Of a stretch of 64,000 nt of DNA, positions 35,930 to 45,361 are shown piece by piece. Location of the stretch: NCBI RefSeq assembly GCF_022370835.2, contig NZ_CP092365.1, positions 806,001 to 870,000 of the forward strand. The letters are read 5' to 3'. The notes under the pieces are model-generated. The model was not told the origin of the DNA. It ran no database searches and saw nothing but the letters and a program-made list of their open reading frames with translations. This stretch comes from Mycolicibacillus parakoreensis (GTDB lineage Bacteria > Actinomycetota > Actinomycetes > Mycobacteriales > Mycobacteriaceae). Position 1 is the first letter of the stretch. The number at the start of each line of letters is the position of its first letter. Both the position numbers and the translations under genes were made by a program.

Positions 35930-36319
35930 ATGACCGCCACCCCAGACACCCGGCGCGCGAAGGCCCTCACCGACACCGTCCACCGCTACCTCGATCTGGT
36001 CGCCACCGGCACCGCCGAGCAGCTGGCCGCGCTCTACGCCGACGACGCCACCGTGGAGGACCCGGTCGGCGGCGAGGTGCACATCGGGCGGGAGTCGATC
36101 CGCCGGTTCTACACCGCGATCGAAAACGCCGAACGCCGTTGCGAACTGGTCACCCTGCGGGTCGCCGGCAACGAGGCGGCGTTCGTGTTCACGCTGACCC
36201 TGACCGTCGGGGACCACCGGATGCGCATCGAACCGATCGATGTGATGGCGTTCAACGACGACGGCCGGATCGCGGCGATGAAGGCCTACTGGTCGCCGGA
36301 GAACGTCACCCAGCTGTAG
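35930..36319 (+). CDS. Ketosteroid isomerase-like protein
   Basis: 129 residues, ATG 35930, with TACGGT 6 nt before it (leaderless type). The cone-shaped fold of the SnoaL/NTF2 family is clear, and the three key residues of bacterial delta5-3-ketosteroid isomerase align by motif: Tyr20 in HRYLDL, Asp44 in ATVEDPVGG, and Asp104 in EPIDVMAF. The block ANEAAF/GNEAAFVFTLT is also shared. The predicted reaction is a delta5-to-delta4 double-bond shift of 3-ketosteroids. This gene is not at this place in M. tuberculosis as far as I recall. Other NTF2-fold functions remain possible. Confidence 0.8.
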   Translation: MTATPDTRRAKALTDTVHRYLDLVATGTAEQLAALYADDATVEDPVGGEVHIGRESIRRFYTAIENAERRCELVTLRVAGNEAAFVFTLTLTVGDHRMRIEPIDVMAFNDDGRIAAMKAYWSPENVTQL

Positions 36320-36331
36320 GGGGCGCGGCGC

Positions 36332-37045
36332 TCAGTACAGCGCGGCGAACCAGATCGCGATGTACTGGCAGATCGCGGCGATCGCGGTGCAGGCGTGGAA
36401 GAACTCGTGATAGCCGAACGTGGCGGGCCACGGGTCGGGCCACTTCAGCGCGTAGAGGATCGCCCCGACGCTGTACAACACACCACCGACGGCCAGCAGC
36501 ACCATCGCGGCCACCCCGGCGTGGTGCATGATCGCCGCGATGTAAAACGCCGACACCCAGCCCAGCAGCAGATACAGCGGCACCCCCACCCATTTCGGTG
36601 CGGTCGGCCAACACAGCTTGAGCAGCACCCCGGCCAGCGCGCCGCCCCAGACGATCAACAGCACCATCTCCCCTTGGGCGGGGGTCATCGCCAGCACCGC
36701 GAACGGCGTGTAGGTGCCGGCGATGAACACGAAGATCATCGCGTGATCGAGCCGTTTCATCCGGATCCGGGCGTTCACCGACTGCCAGGTGATGCGGTGG
36801 TAGGTCGCGCTGACCGCGAACATCCCCACCACCGACACGGTGTAGATGAACGTCGACAGACCCGCCTCCAGGCCCGCCAGCGGCCAGGTCACCGCGATCA
36901 GCGTGGCGCCCGCGGCGACCGCCACGATCGCCGACACCAGATGGATCCAGCCCCGCGCACGCGGCCGGGCGGCCGGCGGCGGGACCGCCGGGGCCGCCGG
37001 GGCCGCTGCGGCGGGCACGCCGGTGGTGCCGGTCTGCATGCTCAC
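36332..37045 (-). CDS. Hemolysin III / PAQR family membrane protein (Rv1085c-like)
   Basis: 237 residues, ATG 37045. A Pro/Ala-rich N-terminal 25 residues is followed by seven membrane helices ([20 protein letters not shown] to [18 protein letters not shown]). Diagnostic family motifs are visible: SATYHRITW (Ser, His), [18 protein letters not shown] (Asp-His), and [14 protein letters not shown] with the two His near the C terminus, which form the PAQR metal site. The family ranges from bacterial HlyIII to adiponectin receptors and is probably a zinc-dependent lipid (ceramidase-like) hydrolase. Haemolysis should not be assumed. It converges on the isomerase gene. Confidence 0.87.
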   Translation of the reverse strand: MSMQTGTTGVPAAAAPAAPAVPPPAARPRARGWIHLVSAIVAVAAGATLIAVTWPLAGLEAGLSTFIYTVSVVGMFAVSATYHRITWQSVNARIRMKRLDHAMIFVFIAGTYTPFAVLAMTPAQGEMVLLIVWGGALAGVLLKLCWPTAPKWVGVPLYLLLGWVSAFYIAAIMHHAGVAAMVLLAVGGVLYSVGAILYALKWPDPWPATFGYHEFFHACTAIAAICQYIAIWFAALY

Positions 37046-37118
37046 TGTGCCTCCCCGACTCTGGGATCGCTACCGGGATTACCGGTCACCATTGTCGCTC
37101 ACAGTAGTCTGGGTGGCC

Positions 37119-37913
37119 GTGGCGATCATTCCTGCACGTCTCAAAGAGCCCATGTACCGGGTGTACGAGATGCGGCTGCGCCAGGAACTGGCGGCCCACC
37201 GATCGCAGCTGCCGCGCCACATCGCGGTGCTCTGCGACGGCAACCGACGCTGGGCCCGCGACGCCGGCTACGACGACGTCAGCTACGGCTACCGGATGGG
37301 GGCGGCCAAGATCGCCGAGATGCTGCGCTGGTGTCAGGACGCCGGCATCGACATGGCCACCGTCTACCTGCTGTCGACGGAGAACCTGCAGCGTGACCCC
37401 GAGGAGCTCGGGGCGCTCATCGAGATCATCACCGAGGTCGTCGAGGAGATCTGCGCCCCGGACAACCGCTGGAGTGTGCGCACCGTCGGGGACTTGGAGC
37501 TGCTCGGCGCCGAACCGTCGCGGCGGCTGCGCGACGCCGTCGAGCGGGCCTCGGCGGCGCCCAACGGCGCCTTCCACGTCAACGTCGCCGTCGGCTACGG
37601 CGGTCGCCGCGAGATCGTCGACGCGGTGCGTGCGCTGCTCAACAAGGAACTGGCCAACGGCGGCAGCGCCGAGCGGCTCGTCGAGGCGGTCACCGCCGAG
37701 GCCATCTCGGAGAATCTCTACACCTCCGGGCAACCCGACCCCGACCTGGTGATCCGCACCTCCGGCGAGCAGCGGCTCTCCGGGTTCCTGCTGTGGCAGA
37801 GCGCCTACTCGGAGATGTGGTTCACCGAGGCGCACTGGCCGGCGTTTCGCCGGGTGGACTTCCTGCGGGCGCTGCGCGACTATGCCGCCCGCAGCCGCCG
37901 CTTCGGCCGGTAG
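37119..37913 (+). CDS. Short-chain cis-prenyl (Z-FPP) diphosphate synthase (Rv1086-like)
   Basis: 264 residues from GTG 37119 (TAGTCT at 37105-37110, 8 nt before). Cis-prenyltransferase motifs: RHIAVLCDGNRRWARD with the catalytic Asp, YGYRMGAAKIAEML, YLLSTENLQRDPEEL, and DLVIRTSGEQRLSGFLLWQSAYSEMWFTE with the Arg-Gly-Ser and Glu used for IPP and Mg binding. Length and sequence fit the mycobacterial enzyme that makes omega,E,Z-farnesyl diphosphate rather than decaprenyl diphosphate (Rv2361c). The product feeds decaprenyl phosphate for arabinogalactan. Divergent from the HlyIII gene, 73 bp between starts. Confidence 0.92.
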   Translation: MAIIPARLKEPMYRVYEMRLRQELAAHRSQLPRHIAVLCDGNRRWARDAGYDDVSYGYRMGAAKIAEMLRWCQDAGIDMATVYLLSTENLQRDPEELGALIEIITEVVEEICAPDNRWSVRTVGDLELLGAEPSRRLRDAVERASAAPNGAFHVNVAVGYGGRREIVDAVRALLNKELANGGSAERLVEAVTAEAISENLYTSGQPDPDLVIRTSGEQRLSGFLLWQSAYSEMWFTEAHWPAFRRVDFLRALRDYAARSRRFGR

Positions 37914-37958
37914 CCACACGCAGGTCGGGACCGGTCGGCGCGTGCCAGACTGGACGAC

Positions 37959-39320
37959 GTGATCGCGCTGTCGGCGCTGGTGTTCTTCCTGAGTTGGTGG
38001 CTCGGGCTGTATCTGCTGGCCCGCGATCCGCGCAAACCGGTCCTGGTGTCCGCGGCGATCGGGCTGTGCGGGTTCGCCGTGGTGGTCGCGATCGACGCGG
38101 TGCGGGTCACCGTGGGGGTGGCGGCGCTGGGGCGCGTCGAGCTGTATCTGACCGCGGTGCCGGCGATCGCCTGGCTGGCGGTGCTGTTGCAGTGGGCGCA
38201 GCCGCGGGACCGGTGGACGAACCGTCGGGTTCGCTGGGTGGTGCTCGGCGCGGTCGCGGCGGCGCTGCTGGTCGGCGCCGGGCTGGCCGGCGGTGTCGAC
38301 GGCCCGCTGCGGGCCGGGCACTGGGTGATGTTCGCGGTCATCTCCGTGTCCACCCTGGTCACCATGGGGGTTGCGCTGCGACGGGGGACGCGGGCCGCCC
38401 GGCCGGGCTCGATGGTCGGGATGGTGGTGGTCGCCACCTTGTTCTTCGCGCTGGCCAACGCGATCCTGATCATCCCGCTGGGGCTGATGCCCAGCGCGCT
38501 GGCGCTGGCGTCCACCGGGTTCGATGTGCTGCTGCTGGGGGCGGCGGTGGCGATCTGGGACGCGTTCGACGAGGGCCAGGCGCTGCGCGCCGACATGGCC
38601 CGGTCGCTGGCCGGGGCCACCGTGGTCGCCGGGCTCTTCGGCGGCCAGGTGGGGGTGGCGATGGCGCTGACCGGCGAGCCGGCCCTGACCCTGCTGGAGT
38701 TCACCAGCCTGGCGGTCGCGGTGGCCGTGCAGGTGTTCGCCGATCCGCTCGCCGGGCTGCTCGACCGGCTGGCGCTGCGGCGCTCTCCGGCGCTGCGCGC
38801 GGAGCTGGCGGCGCTGCGCAGCACCGAGGCCGCCCTGCCGCGCCGCGCACCCGACCCGCTCGACGACATCGACGACGAGACCTTCGCCCGGCTCACCCGC
38901 CGGGCCCTGGGCCACTACGCCGATCTCGCCAAACTGCTCGCCAGCCCGCTGACCGCGCTGCCGGTCATCGACGAGCGCCTGGCCGCCCGGGGGGCGCCGG
39001 ACCGCCCGCTGGAGCGCGCCAACGAACTCAAGGCGCTGCTGGCCGAACACATCGACCGGCTCAAACCCCGCGGCGACGGCGAGTTCGGCACCACCGAGCA
39101 GTGGCGCTACTACAACGCGCTGTATTTCCCCTATGTGGCCGGGGTGCGCGCCTACGCCCAGAACGCCACCGCCGCCGGGCTCGACCCGGTCGCGCGGCGG
39201 GCGTGGCGCTGGCTGGTCACCGAGGTGCCGCAGCGGTCCCTGCACAACTGGCAGAACACCGCCGCCCGGCTGGTGGCCGCCGATCTGCGGGGGCGTCAAC
39301 CGCTCACCGTCGACCGGTGA
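37959..39320 (+). CDS. Unrecognised polytopic membrane protein with soluble C-terminal domain
   Basis: 453 residues from GTG 37959, preceded by CAGACT and 7 nt (leaderless spacing). About eight hydrophobic helices occupy residues 1-260 (e.g. IALSALVFFLSWWLGLYLL, PAIAWLAVLLQWAQP, MVGMVVVATLFFALANAILII, FTSLAVAVAVQVFADPLAG), a layout like the 7TM input modules of sensor proteins. The cytosolic C-terminal 190 residues are helical, with RLTRRALGHYADLAKLLASPL and TTEQWRYYNALYFPYVAGVRAYAQ. No kinase or nuclease motif is present. Not recognised. In M. tuberculosis the region between uppS-like and coaA holds PE/PE_PGRS genes instead. Confidence 0.7.
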   Translation: MIALSALVFFLSWWLGLYLLARDPRKPVLVSAAIGLCGFAVVVAIDAVRVTVGVAALGRVELYLTAVPAIAWLAVLLQWAQPRDRWTNRRVRWVVLGAVAAALLVGAGLAGGVDGPLRAGHWVMFAVISVSTLVTMGVALRRGTRAARPGSMVGMVVVATLFFALANAILIIPLGLMPSALALASTGFDVLLLGAAVAIWDAFDEGQALRADMARSLAGATVVAGLFGGQVGVAMALTGEPALTLLEFTSLAVAVAVQVFADPLAGLLDRLALRRSPALRAELAALRSTEAALPRRAPDPLDDIDDETFARLTRRALGHYADLAKLLASPLTALPVIDERLAARGAPDRPLERANELKALLAEHIDRLKPRGDGEFGTTEQWRYYNALYFPYVAGVRAYAQNATAAGLDPVARRAWRWLVTEVPQRSLHNWQNTAARLVAADLRGRQPLTVDR

Positions 39321-39435
39321 GGCGGCGCTGACCTGCGGTTGGCAGCATCTGGCAGTCGCCGGGGTCGATCTGGCAGCCGTCGCGGCGTGACGCTGGCGGT
39401 GTTGCCATCCGAACACCGACACGAGGAGTTTCGCC

Positions 39436-39843
39436 ATGACCGTCATCGCGTCGCGGCCACTCGCCGATTCGACCGATTCGCTGCTGCGGTTCGCCATCCG
39501 CGCCGACGCCACCCTGACCGGGCTGGCCGGGCTGGCCATCGCCTTCGCCGCCGACCCGATCGCGCACCTGACCGGCCTGACCGCCACCGAGGGCTACGTT
39601 CTGGGCGTGCTGTGCGCCCTGTTCGGTCTCGCGGTGTTCACGGTGGCCGCGATCCCCGACCTGCGCCGGGCCGGTCCGCTGCTGATCGCCGACAACGCGC
39701 TGTGCACGGTGGCCGCGGTCGCCGTCGTGCAGACCGGGGTGTTGCCGCTCACCGGCGCCGGGGTCGCGCTGGTCCTGACACTCGGCGCCGCCACCGCCGG
39801 GTTCGCCCTGCTGCAGTACGCCGGCCTGCGGCGGCTGCCGTGA
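39436..39843 (+). CDS. Small four-helix membrane protein, unrecognised
   Basis: 135 residues, ATG 39436 with GAGGAG 8 nt upstream. Four hydrophobic segments (TGLAGLAIAFAADPI, YVLGVLCALFGLAVFTVAAI, PLLIADNALCTVAAVAVVQTG, GAGVALVLTLGAATAGFALLQY) and the motif RADATLTGLAGL resemble small integral membrane proteins common in actinobacteria. No functional domain. Its stop region is coupled to the next gene (GTG 39840 lies in the final codons), so the two are co-translated, which ties it to the hydrolase. Confidence 0.65.
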   Translation: MTVIASRPLADSTDSLLRFAIRADATLTGLAGLAIAFAADPIAHLTGLTATEGYVLGVLCALFGLAVFTVAAIPDLRRAGPLLIADNALCTVAAVAVVQTGVLPLTGAGVALVLTLGAATAGFALLQYAGLRRLP

Positions 39844-40703
39844 CCGGCGCCGACGCCGGGGCCGCCCGGCGCGCCGAGATCGACCTGACGATCGGCACCG
39901 TGCGTTACCGCGACGAGGGCGCCGGCCCGCCGCTGGTGTTCGTGCACGGCGTCTTCGTCGACGGAACCCTGTGGCAACCGGTCGTCGACCGGCTGCGCGA
40001 CCGGTTCCGCTGCCTGACCCCGGACTGGCCGCTGGGGGCGCACACCGTGCCGACCCGACCCGGCGCCGAGGTGACCCCGCGTGGCGTCGCCCACGCGATC
40101 GGGGAGTTCCTCGCCGCGCTGGACCTGCGCGAGGTCACCCTGGTGGCCAACGACACCGGCGGCGCGATCACCCAACTGCTGCTGGCCGACGGCTGTGAGC
40201 GGGTGGCGCGGGTGGTGTTGACCCCCTGCGACTCGTTCGACAACTTCCTGCCGCGCTCGCTGCGGATCCTGCAGGTCGCGCCGCGGGTGCCGGGCCTGCT
40301 GACCCTCGGCGCGGTGCTGATGGGGCCGCGGTGGGTCCAACGGCAGGTCTACCGCACCCTGGCCAAGCGGCCGGTCGCGGCGTCGACCCTCGCGAACTGG
40401 ATGCGCCCGTTTCGCACCGACCCGGCCGTGCGCGCCGACGCGGGCCGCTTCCTGCGCGCCATCGACCGCGCCGACACCCTCGCGGCCGCCGACCGTCTCA
40501 GCGAGTTCACCGCCCCGGTGCTGCTGCTGTGGGCCCGCCACGCCCCCTACTTCCCCTACCGGCACGCCGAGCGGTGGGCGGCGATCCTGCCGGACGCGAC
40601 CCTGGTCGAGGTGCCCGACAGCCGCACCTTCGTCTGCCGCGACCAGCCGGAGTTCACCGCCGACCGCATCGCCGCGTTCGCCGCCGCGCCGAGCGTGCGC
40701 TGA
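39840..40703 (+). CDS. Alpha/beta hydrolase with Asp nucleophile, catalytic His not evident
   Basis: 287 residues from GTG 39840. Oxyanion region VFVHGVFVDGTLW (about 34-46) and a nucleophile elbow VANDTGGAIT with Asp105 in place of Ser, the arrangement of haloalkane dehalogenases and epoxide hydrolases. Where such enzymes carry the final His before Q-P-E (usually HxxxxDQPE), this protein has DSRTFVCRDQPEF without His. Either the base is elsewhere or activity is altered. The cap is the segment FDNFLPRSLRILQVAPRVPG onward. Substrate unknown; it is encoded with a small membrane protein. Confidence 0.75.
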   Translation: MTGADAGAARRAEIDLTIGTVRYRDEGAGPPLVFVHGVFVDGTLWQPVVDRLRDRFRCLTPDWPLGAHTVPTRPGAEVTPRGVAHAIGEFLAALDLREVTLVANDTGGAITQLLLADGCERVARVVLTPCDSFDNFLPRSLRILQVAPRVPGLLTLGAVLMGPRWVQRQVYRTLAKRPVAASTLANWMRPFRTDPAVRADAGRFLRAIDRADTLAAADRLSEFTAPVLLLWARHAPYFPYRHAERWAAILPDATLVEVPDSRTFVCRDQPEFTADRIAAFAAAPSVR

Positions 40704-40712
40704 CGGGGCCGC

Positions 40713-40731
40713 GCCCACCGCTGGCGTGGGC
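40713..40731. terminator. Small hairpin between convergent genes
   Basis: GCCCAC (40713-40718) and GTGGGC (40726-40731) form a 6-bp stem with a 7-nt loop between the hydrolase stop and the coaA stop. A two-way terminator is plausible but weak. Confidence 0.35.
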
Positions 40732-41670
40732 CTACAGTTTGCGCAGCCGCAGTCGGTTAATCGTGTGGTCGGCGTCCTTGCGCAGCACCAGGGTGGCCCG
40801 CGGGCGGGTCGGCAGGATGTTCTCGATCAGGTTGGGGCGGTTGATCGAGCGCCAGATGTCCTTGGCGGCCAACACCGCCTTGCGGTCGCTCAGCCCCGAA
40901 TAGTGGTGGAAATGCGACGCCGGGTCGGCGAACGCGGTGGTGCGCATCGCCAAAAACCGGGAGACGTACCAGTGCTCGATGTCCTCGATGCGGGCATCGA
41001 CGTACAGCGAGAAGTCGAACAGGTCGGAGACCATCAACGTCGGTCCGGTCTGTAAGACGTTGAGGCCCTCCAGGATGAGGATGTCGGGGTGGCGCACCAC
41101 CTGCTTCTCGCCGGGGATCACGTCGTAGTGCAGATGCGAGTAGACCGGCGCGCACGCGTAGTCCGACCCCGATTTCACCGCGGTGACGAACCGCATCAAC
41201 GCCCGCCGGTTGTAGCTCTCCGGGAAGCCCTTGCGGTGCATCAGGTTGCGCCGCTCCAGTTCGGCGTTGGGGTACAAAAACCCGTCGGTGGTCACCAGGT
41301 CCACCCGCGGATGGCGATCCCAGCGGGCCAGCAACGCCTGCAGCAGCCGCGCGGTGGTCGATTTGCCGACCGCGACGCTGCCGGCCACCCCGATGATGAA
41401 CGGCACCGGCCGGTCCGGGTTCTTCGGCGGTTCCCCGAGGAACTCCGCGGTCGCGGCGAACAACCGCTGGCGGGCGGCCACCTGCAGGTGCAGCAGCCGC
41501 GCCAGCGGCAGGTAGACCTCTTCGACTTCCTGCAGGTCGACTTGTTCACCGAGCCCGCGCAGGCTGAGAACTTCTTCCTCGGTCAGCGGCAGAGGCGTGG
41601 ACATACGCAACGCACGCCACTCTCTTCGGTTGAACTCCACATAGGGGCTCGGCTCGCTCAGCCGCGGCAT
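40732..41670 (-). CDS. coaA: Pantothenate kinase, type I
   Basis: 312 residues from ATG 41670, exactly the M. tuberculosis length; the open frame upstream to 41790 is not used. N terminus [21 protein letters not shown] is characteristic. P-loop [19 protein letters not shown], the substrate region [30 protein letters not shown], and the conserved FDFSLYVDA and [14 protein letters not shown]. It phosphorylates pantothenate, the first committed step of CoA synthesis, and is normally feedback-inhibited by CoA. Convergent with the hydrolase gene. Confidence 0.96.
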   Translation of the reverse strand: MPRLSEPSPYVEFNRREWRALRMSTPLPLTEEEVLSLRGLGEQVDLQEVEEVYLPLARLLHLQVAARQRLFAATAEFLGEPPKNPDRPVPFIIGVAGSVAVGKSTTARLLQALLARWDRHPRVDLVTTDGFLYPNAELERRNLMHRKGFPESYNRRALMRFVTAVKSGSDYACAPVYSHLHYDVIPGEKQVVRHPDILILEGLNVLQTGPTLMVSDLFDFSLYVDARIEDIEHWYVSRFLAMRTTAFADPASHFHHYSGLSDRKAVLAAKDIWRSINRPNLIENILPTRPRATLVLRKDADHTINRLRLRKL

Positions 41671-41764
41671 GACGTCAGTCTTGCAGCCCCGGACGCCCGC
41701 TCGGCGCCCGGGGTTGGGGTGCTGGGGCGCGGGCCGAGCAGGGCGGCCGCTAGCGTGGGCGGTC

Positions 41765-42967
41765 ATGGAGACCGCCTCCGACGCCGACACCGTGATCCGG
41801 GAGTATCTGCTGCTGGGGCTGCGCTTCGACCGGATCGAACCGGGCTATGTGGACTCCTTCACCGGGGACCCGGCGTTGCGCGCACTGGTCGACAACGAAC
41901 CGGCGCCCGACCCCGCCGACCTGGCCGCCCACGCCGAGGCCCTGCTCGGCGCCCTGCCCGGCGGCCTGAGCGCCGACCGGGCCGACTACCTGCGGGCGCA
42001 TCTGACCGCCCTGGCGTGCGCGGCCCGCAAATTCGCCGGGCAGCCGGTCGGTTTCGTCGAGGAGGTGCGGGCCTATTTCGACGTCGACATCGCCAAGGGC
42101 GACCCCGACCGCTACCGGGCCGCCCACGCCCGCCTCGACGAGGCGCTGGGCGGCACCGGCCCGCTGGCGCAGCGGATGGCCGCCTACCGCCGCGGCGAGG
42201 AGATCCCGCCGCAGCGGCTGCAGGACTGCATCCACGCGTTCTCCTCGGCGTTGCGCGACCGGGTCCGCGCCGACTACCCGCTGCCCGAGACCGAGACCAT
42301 CCGCTACGAGGTGGTCACCGACAAGCCGTGGTCGGGGTTCAACTACTACCTGGGCGCCTACCGCTCCACGGTCGCGGTCAACGCCGACCTCAAACAGCTG
42401 ATGTCGAACCTGCCGCGGCTGGTGGCCCACGAGTCGTATCCGGGTCACCACACCGAACACTGCCGTAAGGAGGCCGGCCTGGTCACCCGGCTCGGTCAGG
42501 CCGAGCAGACCCTGTTTCTGGTCAACACCCCGCAGTGCCTGATGGCCGAGGGGCTCGCCGACCTGGCGCTGTACGCGGCGATCGGTGCCGGCTGGGGGAC
42601 CTGGGCCGCCGAGATCTACGCCGATTTGGGGTTGCGGTTCGACGGCGACCGCGCCGAGGTGATCGCCGAGGCGGCCGCGGCGCTGGCCGACGTGCGCCAG
42701 GACGCCGCGTTGATGCTGCACGACGAGCACCGTGACGGCGACGAGGTGGCGGCGTTTCTGCAGCGCTGGCTGCTGGTCGACGACGCCCGGGCCCGGCAGA
42801 TGCTGCGCTTCTTGTCCTCGCCGCTGTGGCGGGCCTACACCTCCACCTACGTGGAGGGCTACCGGTTGCTGCGCGCCTGGTTGGACGCCCGGCCGCAGCG
42901 GGTCAGCCTCACCGAGCGGTTCACCCGGCTGCTCGACGAGCCGCTGATCCCCTCGGCGCTGCGCTGA
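41765..42967 (+). CDS. DUF885 family metallopeptidase-like protein
   Basis: 400 residues, ATG 41765, with TAGCGT 8 nt upstream. The DUF885 signature [17 protein letters not shown] (about residue 218 onward) is an HExxxxxH-type zinc site, and [15 protein letters not shown] further on supplies the likely third ligand Glu. The preceding [16 protein letters not shown] and the C-terminal [26 protein letters not shown] are also family features. No signal peptide, so it is cytosolic. DUF885 proteins behave as peptidase-like hydrolases of unknown substrate. The gene separates coaA and glyA, which are adjacent in M. tuberculosis. Confidence 0.82.
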   Translation: METASDADTVIREYLLLGLRFDRIEPGYVDSFTGDPALRALVDNEPAPDPADLAAHAEALLGALPGGLSADRADYLRAHLTALACAARKFAGQPVGFVEEVRAYFDVDIAKGDPDRYRAAHARLDEALGGTGPLAQRMAAYRRGEEIPPQRLQDCIHAFSSALRDRVRADYPLPETETIRYEVVTDKPWSGFNYYLGAYRSTVAVNADLKQLMSNLPRLVAHESYPGHHTEHCRKEAGLVTRLGQAEQTLFLVNTPQCLMAEGLADLALYAAIGAGWGTWAAEIYADLGLRFDGDRAEVIAEAAAALADVRQDAALMLHDEHRDGDEVAAFLQRWLLVDDARARQMLRFLSSPLWRAYTSTYVEGYRLLRAWLDARPQRVSLTERFTRLLDEPLIPSALR

Positions 42968-43048
42968 GCGGCCGGGCGCGTTGTGGCCGTCGGCCCCGGC
43001 CGGTGGCTGGTTGCGCCCGGCCGGCGCCCGCGTGACAGACTGGACAAC

Positions 43049-44374
43049 GTGACTGCTGCACCTCACGCCCGCACCGACGCCGAAGTCATGGCCGCCCCGT
43101 TGGACGAGATCGACCCCGATATCGCCGAGCTGCTCGGCAAGGAACTCCGACGTCAACGCGACACCCTGGAGATGATCGCCTCGGAGAACTTCGCGCCGCG
43201 CGCGGTGCTGCAGGCGCAGGGCAGCGTGCTGACCAACAAGTACGCCGAGGGCCTGCCGGGTCGGCGCTACTACGGCGGCTGCGAGTACGTCGACGTGGTC
43301 GAGAACATCGCCCGCGACCGGGCCAAGGAGCTGTTCGGCGCCGGGTTCGCCAACGTGCAGCCCCACGCCGGCGCCCAGGCCAACGCCGCGGTCCTGCACG
43401 CGCTGATGAGCCCGGGGGAGCGGTTGCTCGGCCTGGACCTGGCCAACGGCGGGCATTTGACCCACGGCATGCGGTTGAACTTCTCCGGCAAGCTGTACGA
43501 GACCGCGTTCTACGGGGTGGATCCGCAGACCCATCGCATCGACATGGACGCGGTGCGCGCCCAGGCCCGCGAGTTCCGGCCCAAGGTGCTCATCGCCGGC
43601 TGGTCGGCCTATCCGCGCACGCTGGACTTCGCGGCGTTCCGCGCGATCGCCGACGAGGTCGACGCCACCTTGTGGGTGGACATGGCGCACTTCGCCGGGC
43701 TGGTGGCCGCCGGGCTGCACCCCTCGCCGGTGCCGCACGCCCAGTTGGTCTCCACCACCGTGCACAAAACCCTCGGCGGGCCCCGCTCCGGGCTGATCCT
43801 GGGCCAAAAGGAGTACGCCAAGTCGATCAACTCGGCGGTCTTCCCCGGTCAACAGGGCGGCCCGCTCATGCACGCCATCGCCGCGAAGGCCGTCGCGCTC
43901 AAGATCGCCGGCAGCCCGGAGTTCGCCGAACGCCAACGGCGGGTGGTCTCCGGGGCGAAGATCCTCGCCGAGCGGCTGCTGGCCGACGAGGTCGCCGCGG
44001 CCGGCGTCTCGGTGGTCAGCGGCGGCACCGACGTGCACCTGGTCCTGGTCGACCTGCGGGACTCGCCGTTGGACGGGCAGATGGCCGAGGATCTGCTCCA
44101 CGAGATCGGCATCACCGTCAACCGCAACGCCGTGCCGAACGACCCCCGCCCGCCGATGGTCACCTCCGGGCTGCGCATCGGCACCCCGGCGCTGGCCACC
44201 CGGGGCTTCGGGGACACCGAGTTCAGCGAGGTCGCCGACATCATCGCCACCGCGCTGGTGGCCGGGTCGGGCGCCGATGTGGCCGCGCTGCGGGCCCGGG
44301 TCACCAAGCTGGCCGAGGACTTCCCGCTCTACGACGGGCTGGAGGACTGGCCGCTGGTGGGCCGACACGCCTAA
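43049..44374 (+). CDS. glyA: Serine hydroxymethyltransferase
   Basis: 441 residues if started at GTG 43049, which lies 7 nt after CAGACT; ATG 43088 would remove the 13-residue leader [13 protein letters not shown]. Motifs: [55 protein letters not shown], and PLP Lys in [14 protein letters not shown]. It interconverts serine and glycine with tetrahydrofolate, the main one-carbon source. Equivalent to glyA1 (Rv1093). The promoter segment CGTGNCAGACTGGACNACGTGA is almost identical to that of the 37959 membrane gene. Confidence 0.95.
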   Translation: MTAAPHARTDAEVMAAPLDEIDPDIAELLGKELRRQRDTLEMIASENFAPRAVLQAQGSVLTNKYAEGLPGRRYYGGCEYVDVVENIARDRAKELFGAGFANVQPHAGAQANAAVLHALMSPGERLLGLDLANGGHLTHGMRLNFSGKLYETAFYGVDPQTHRIDMDAVRAQAREFRPKVLIAGWSAYPRTLDFAAFRAIADEVDATLWVDMAHFAGLVAAGLHPSPVPHAQLVSTTVHKTLGGPRSGLILGQKEYAKSINSAVFPGQQGGPLMHAIAAKAVALKIAGSPEFAERQRRVVSGAKILAERLLADEVAAAGVSVVSGGTDVHLVLVDLRDSPLDGQMAEDLLHEIGITVNRNAVPNDPRPPMVTSGLRIGTPALATRGFGDTEFSEVADIIATALVAGSGADVAALRARVTKLAEDFPLYDGLEDWPLVGRHA

Positions 44375-44376
44375 AT

Positions 44377-44406
44377 TTCACATTTGGCGTAAACCTCGGT
44401 TACAGT
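44377..44406 (+). promoter_or_regulatory. desA2 promoter, TTCACA-N18-TACAGT
   Basis: -35 TTCACA (44377-44382), 18-bp spacer and -10 TACAGT (44401-44406), with 6 nt to ATG 44413. The transcript should start at or next to the start codon (leaderless). The sequence is AT-richer than its surroundings. Confidence 0.6.
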
Positions 44407-44412
44407 TACCGC

Positions 44413-45234
44413 ATGGCACAGAAACCTGTCCCTAATGCGCTGACCCTTGAGCTCGACCCGATCGTGGAGCAGAACTACGACCGGCACCTCAACACCGAGG
44501 ACATCTGGTTCGCGCACGACTATGTGCCGTTCGAGCAGGGGGAGAACTTCGCCTTCCTCGGCGGGCGCGACTGGGACGCGTCGCAGGCCAGCCTGCCGCG
44601 CACCATCACCGACGCGTGCGAGATCCTGCTGCTGCTCAAGGACAGCGTGGCCGGCTACCACCGCGAACTGGTCGAACACTTCATCCTCGAGGACAACTGG
44701 GCGACCTGGATCGGCCGCTGGACCGCCGAGGAGCACCTGCACGCGATCGCGCTGCGCGAATACCTGGTGGTCACCCGCGAGATCGACCCGACCGCCAACG
44801 AGCAGGCCCGCGTCGCCCACGTGATGAAGGGCTACCGCGGGGACCGGCTCAGCCAGATCGAGACGCTGGTGTTCATGGCGTTCTTCGAGCGCGAACACGC
44901 GGTGTTCTGCCGCAACCTGCAATCCCACATCGAGGAGCCGGTCCTCAACGGGCTGATCGACCGGATCGCCAAGGACGAGGAGCGCCACGAGGAGTTCTTC
45001 GCCAACCTGGTGGCGCACTGCCTGCAGACCCACCGTGAGGAGACGGTCGCCGCGATCGCCGCGCAGGCGGCCGCCCTCGACGTGCTCGGTGCCGACATCG
45101 ACCCCTTCCAGGACAAGGTCGCCGCGATGGCCGAGGCGAACATCTTCGGCCCCGACCAGCTGCGCCAGGTCCTCGCCGACCGGATCACCGCCTGGGGACT
45201 GGCCGACCTCCCCGAGTTCGCGACGTTCGTCTAG
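44413..45234 (+). CDS. desA2: Acyl-ACP desaturase DesA2
   Basis: 273 residues, ATG 44413 after a well-formed promoter. The ferritin-like di-iron desaturase family is shown by [33 protein letters not shown] (Glu and EExxH) and [22 protein letters not shown] (ExxRH), the two iron-binding pairs. N terminus [20 protein letters not shown] matches the mycobacterial DesA2. Cytosolic, expected to introduce double bonds into acyl-ACPs during mycolic acid precursor synthesis. The DesA2 type has been reported as divergent from plant desaturases, so its activity is less certain than its fold. Confidence 0.9.
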   Translation: MAQKPVPNALTLELDPIVEQNYDRHLNTEDIWFAHDYVPFEQGENFAFLGGRDWDASQASLPRTITDACEILLLLKDSVAGYHRELVEHFILEDNWATWIGRWTAEEHLHAIALREYLVVTREIDPTANEQARVAHVMKGYRGDRLSQIETLVFMAFFEREHAVFCRNLQSHIEEPVLNGLIDRIAKDEERHEEFFANLVAHCLQTHREETVAAIAAQAAALDVLGADIDPFQDKVAAMAEANIFGPDQLRQVLADRITAWGLADLPEFATFV

Positions 45235-45361
45235 GGCCTCGCCGCAGACCGCCGCCGGGGGCGGCGCGGTTTCGGTTTCCCGACCGTTCATCTGTGCGCC
45301 GGTCGCGTCCCGGCGCGCCTGCCCTGCGTGCCGACCGCTGCGAGGGTAGCGTCGGGAGGCG

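Noticed and set aside
37086..39587. 833-codon minus-strand frame
   Set aside because: Gln/Arg/Pro-rich shadow of the prenyl synthase and the membrane protein genes.
41750..44368. 872-codon minus-strand frame opposite DUF885 and glyA
   Set aside because: Shadow of two real genes on the plus strand; its translation has no recognisable features.
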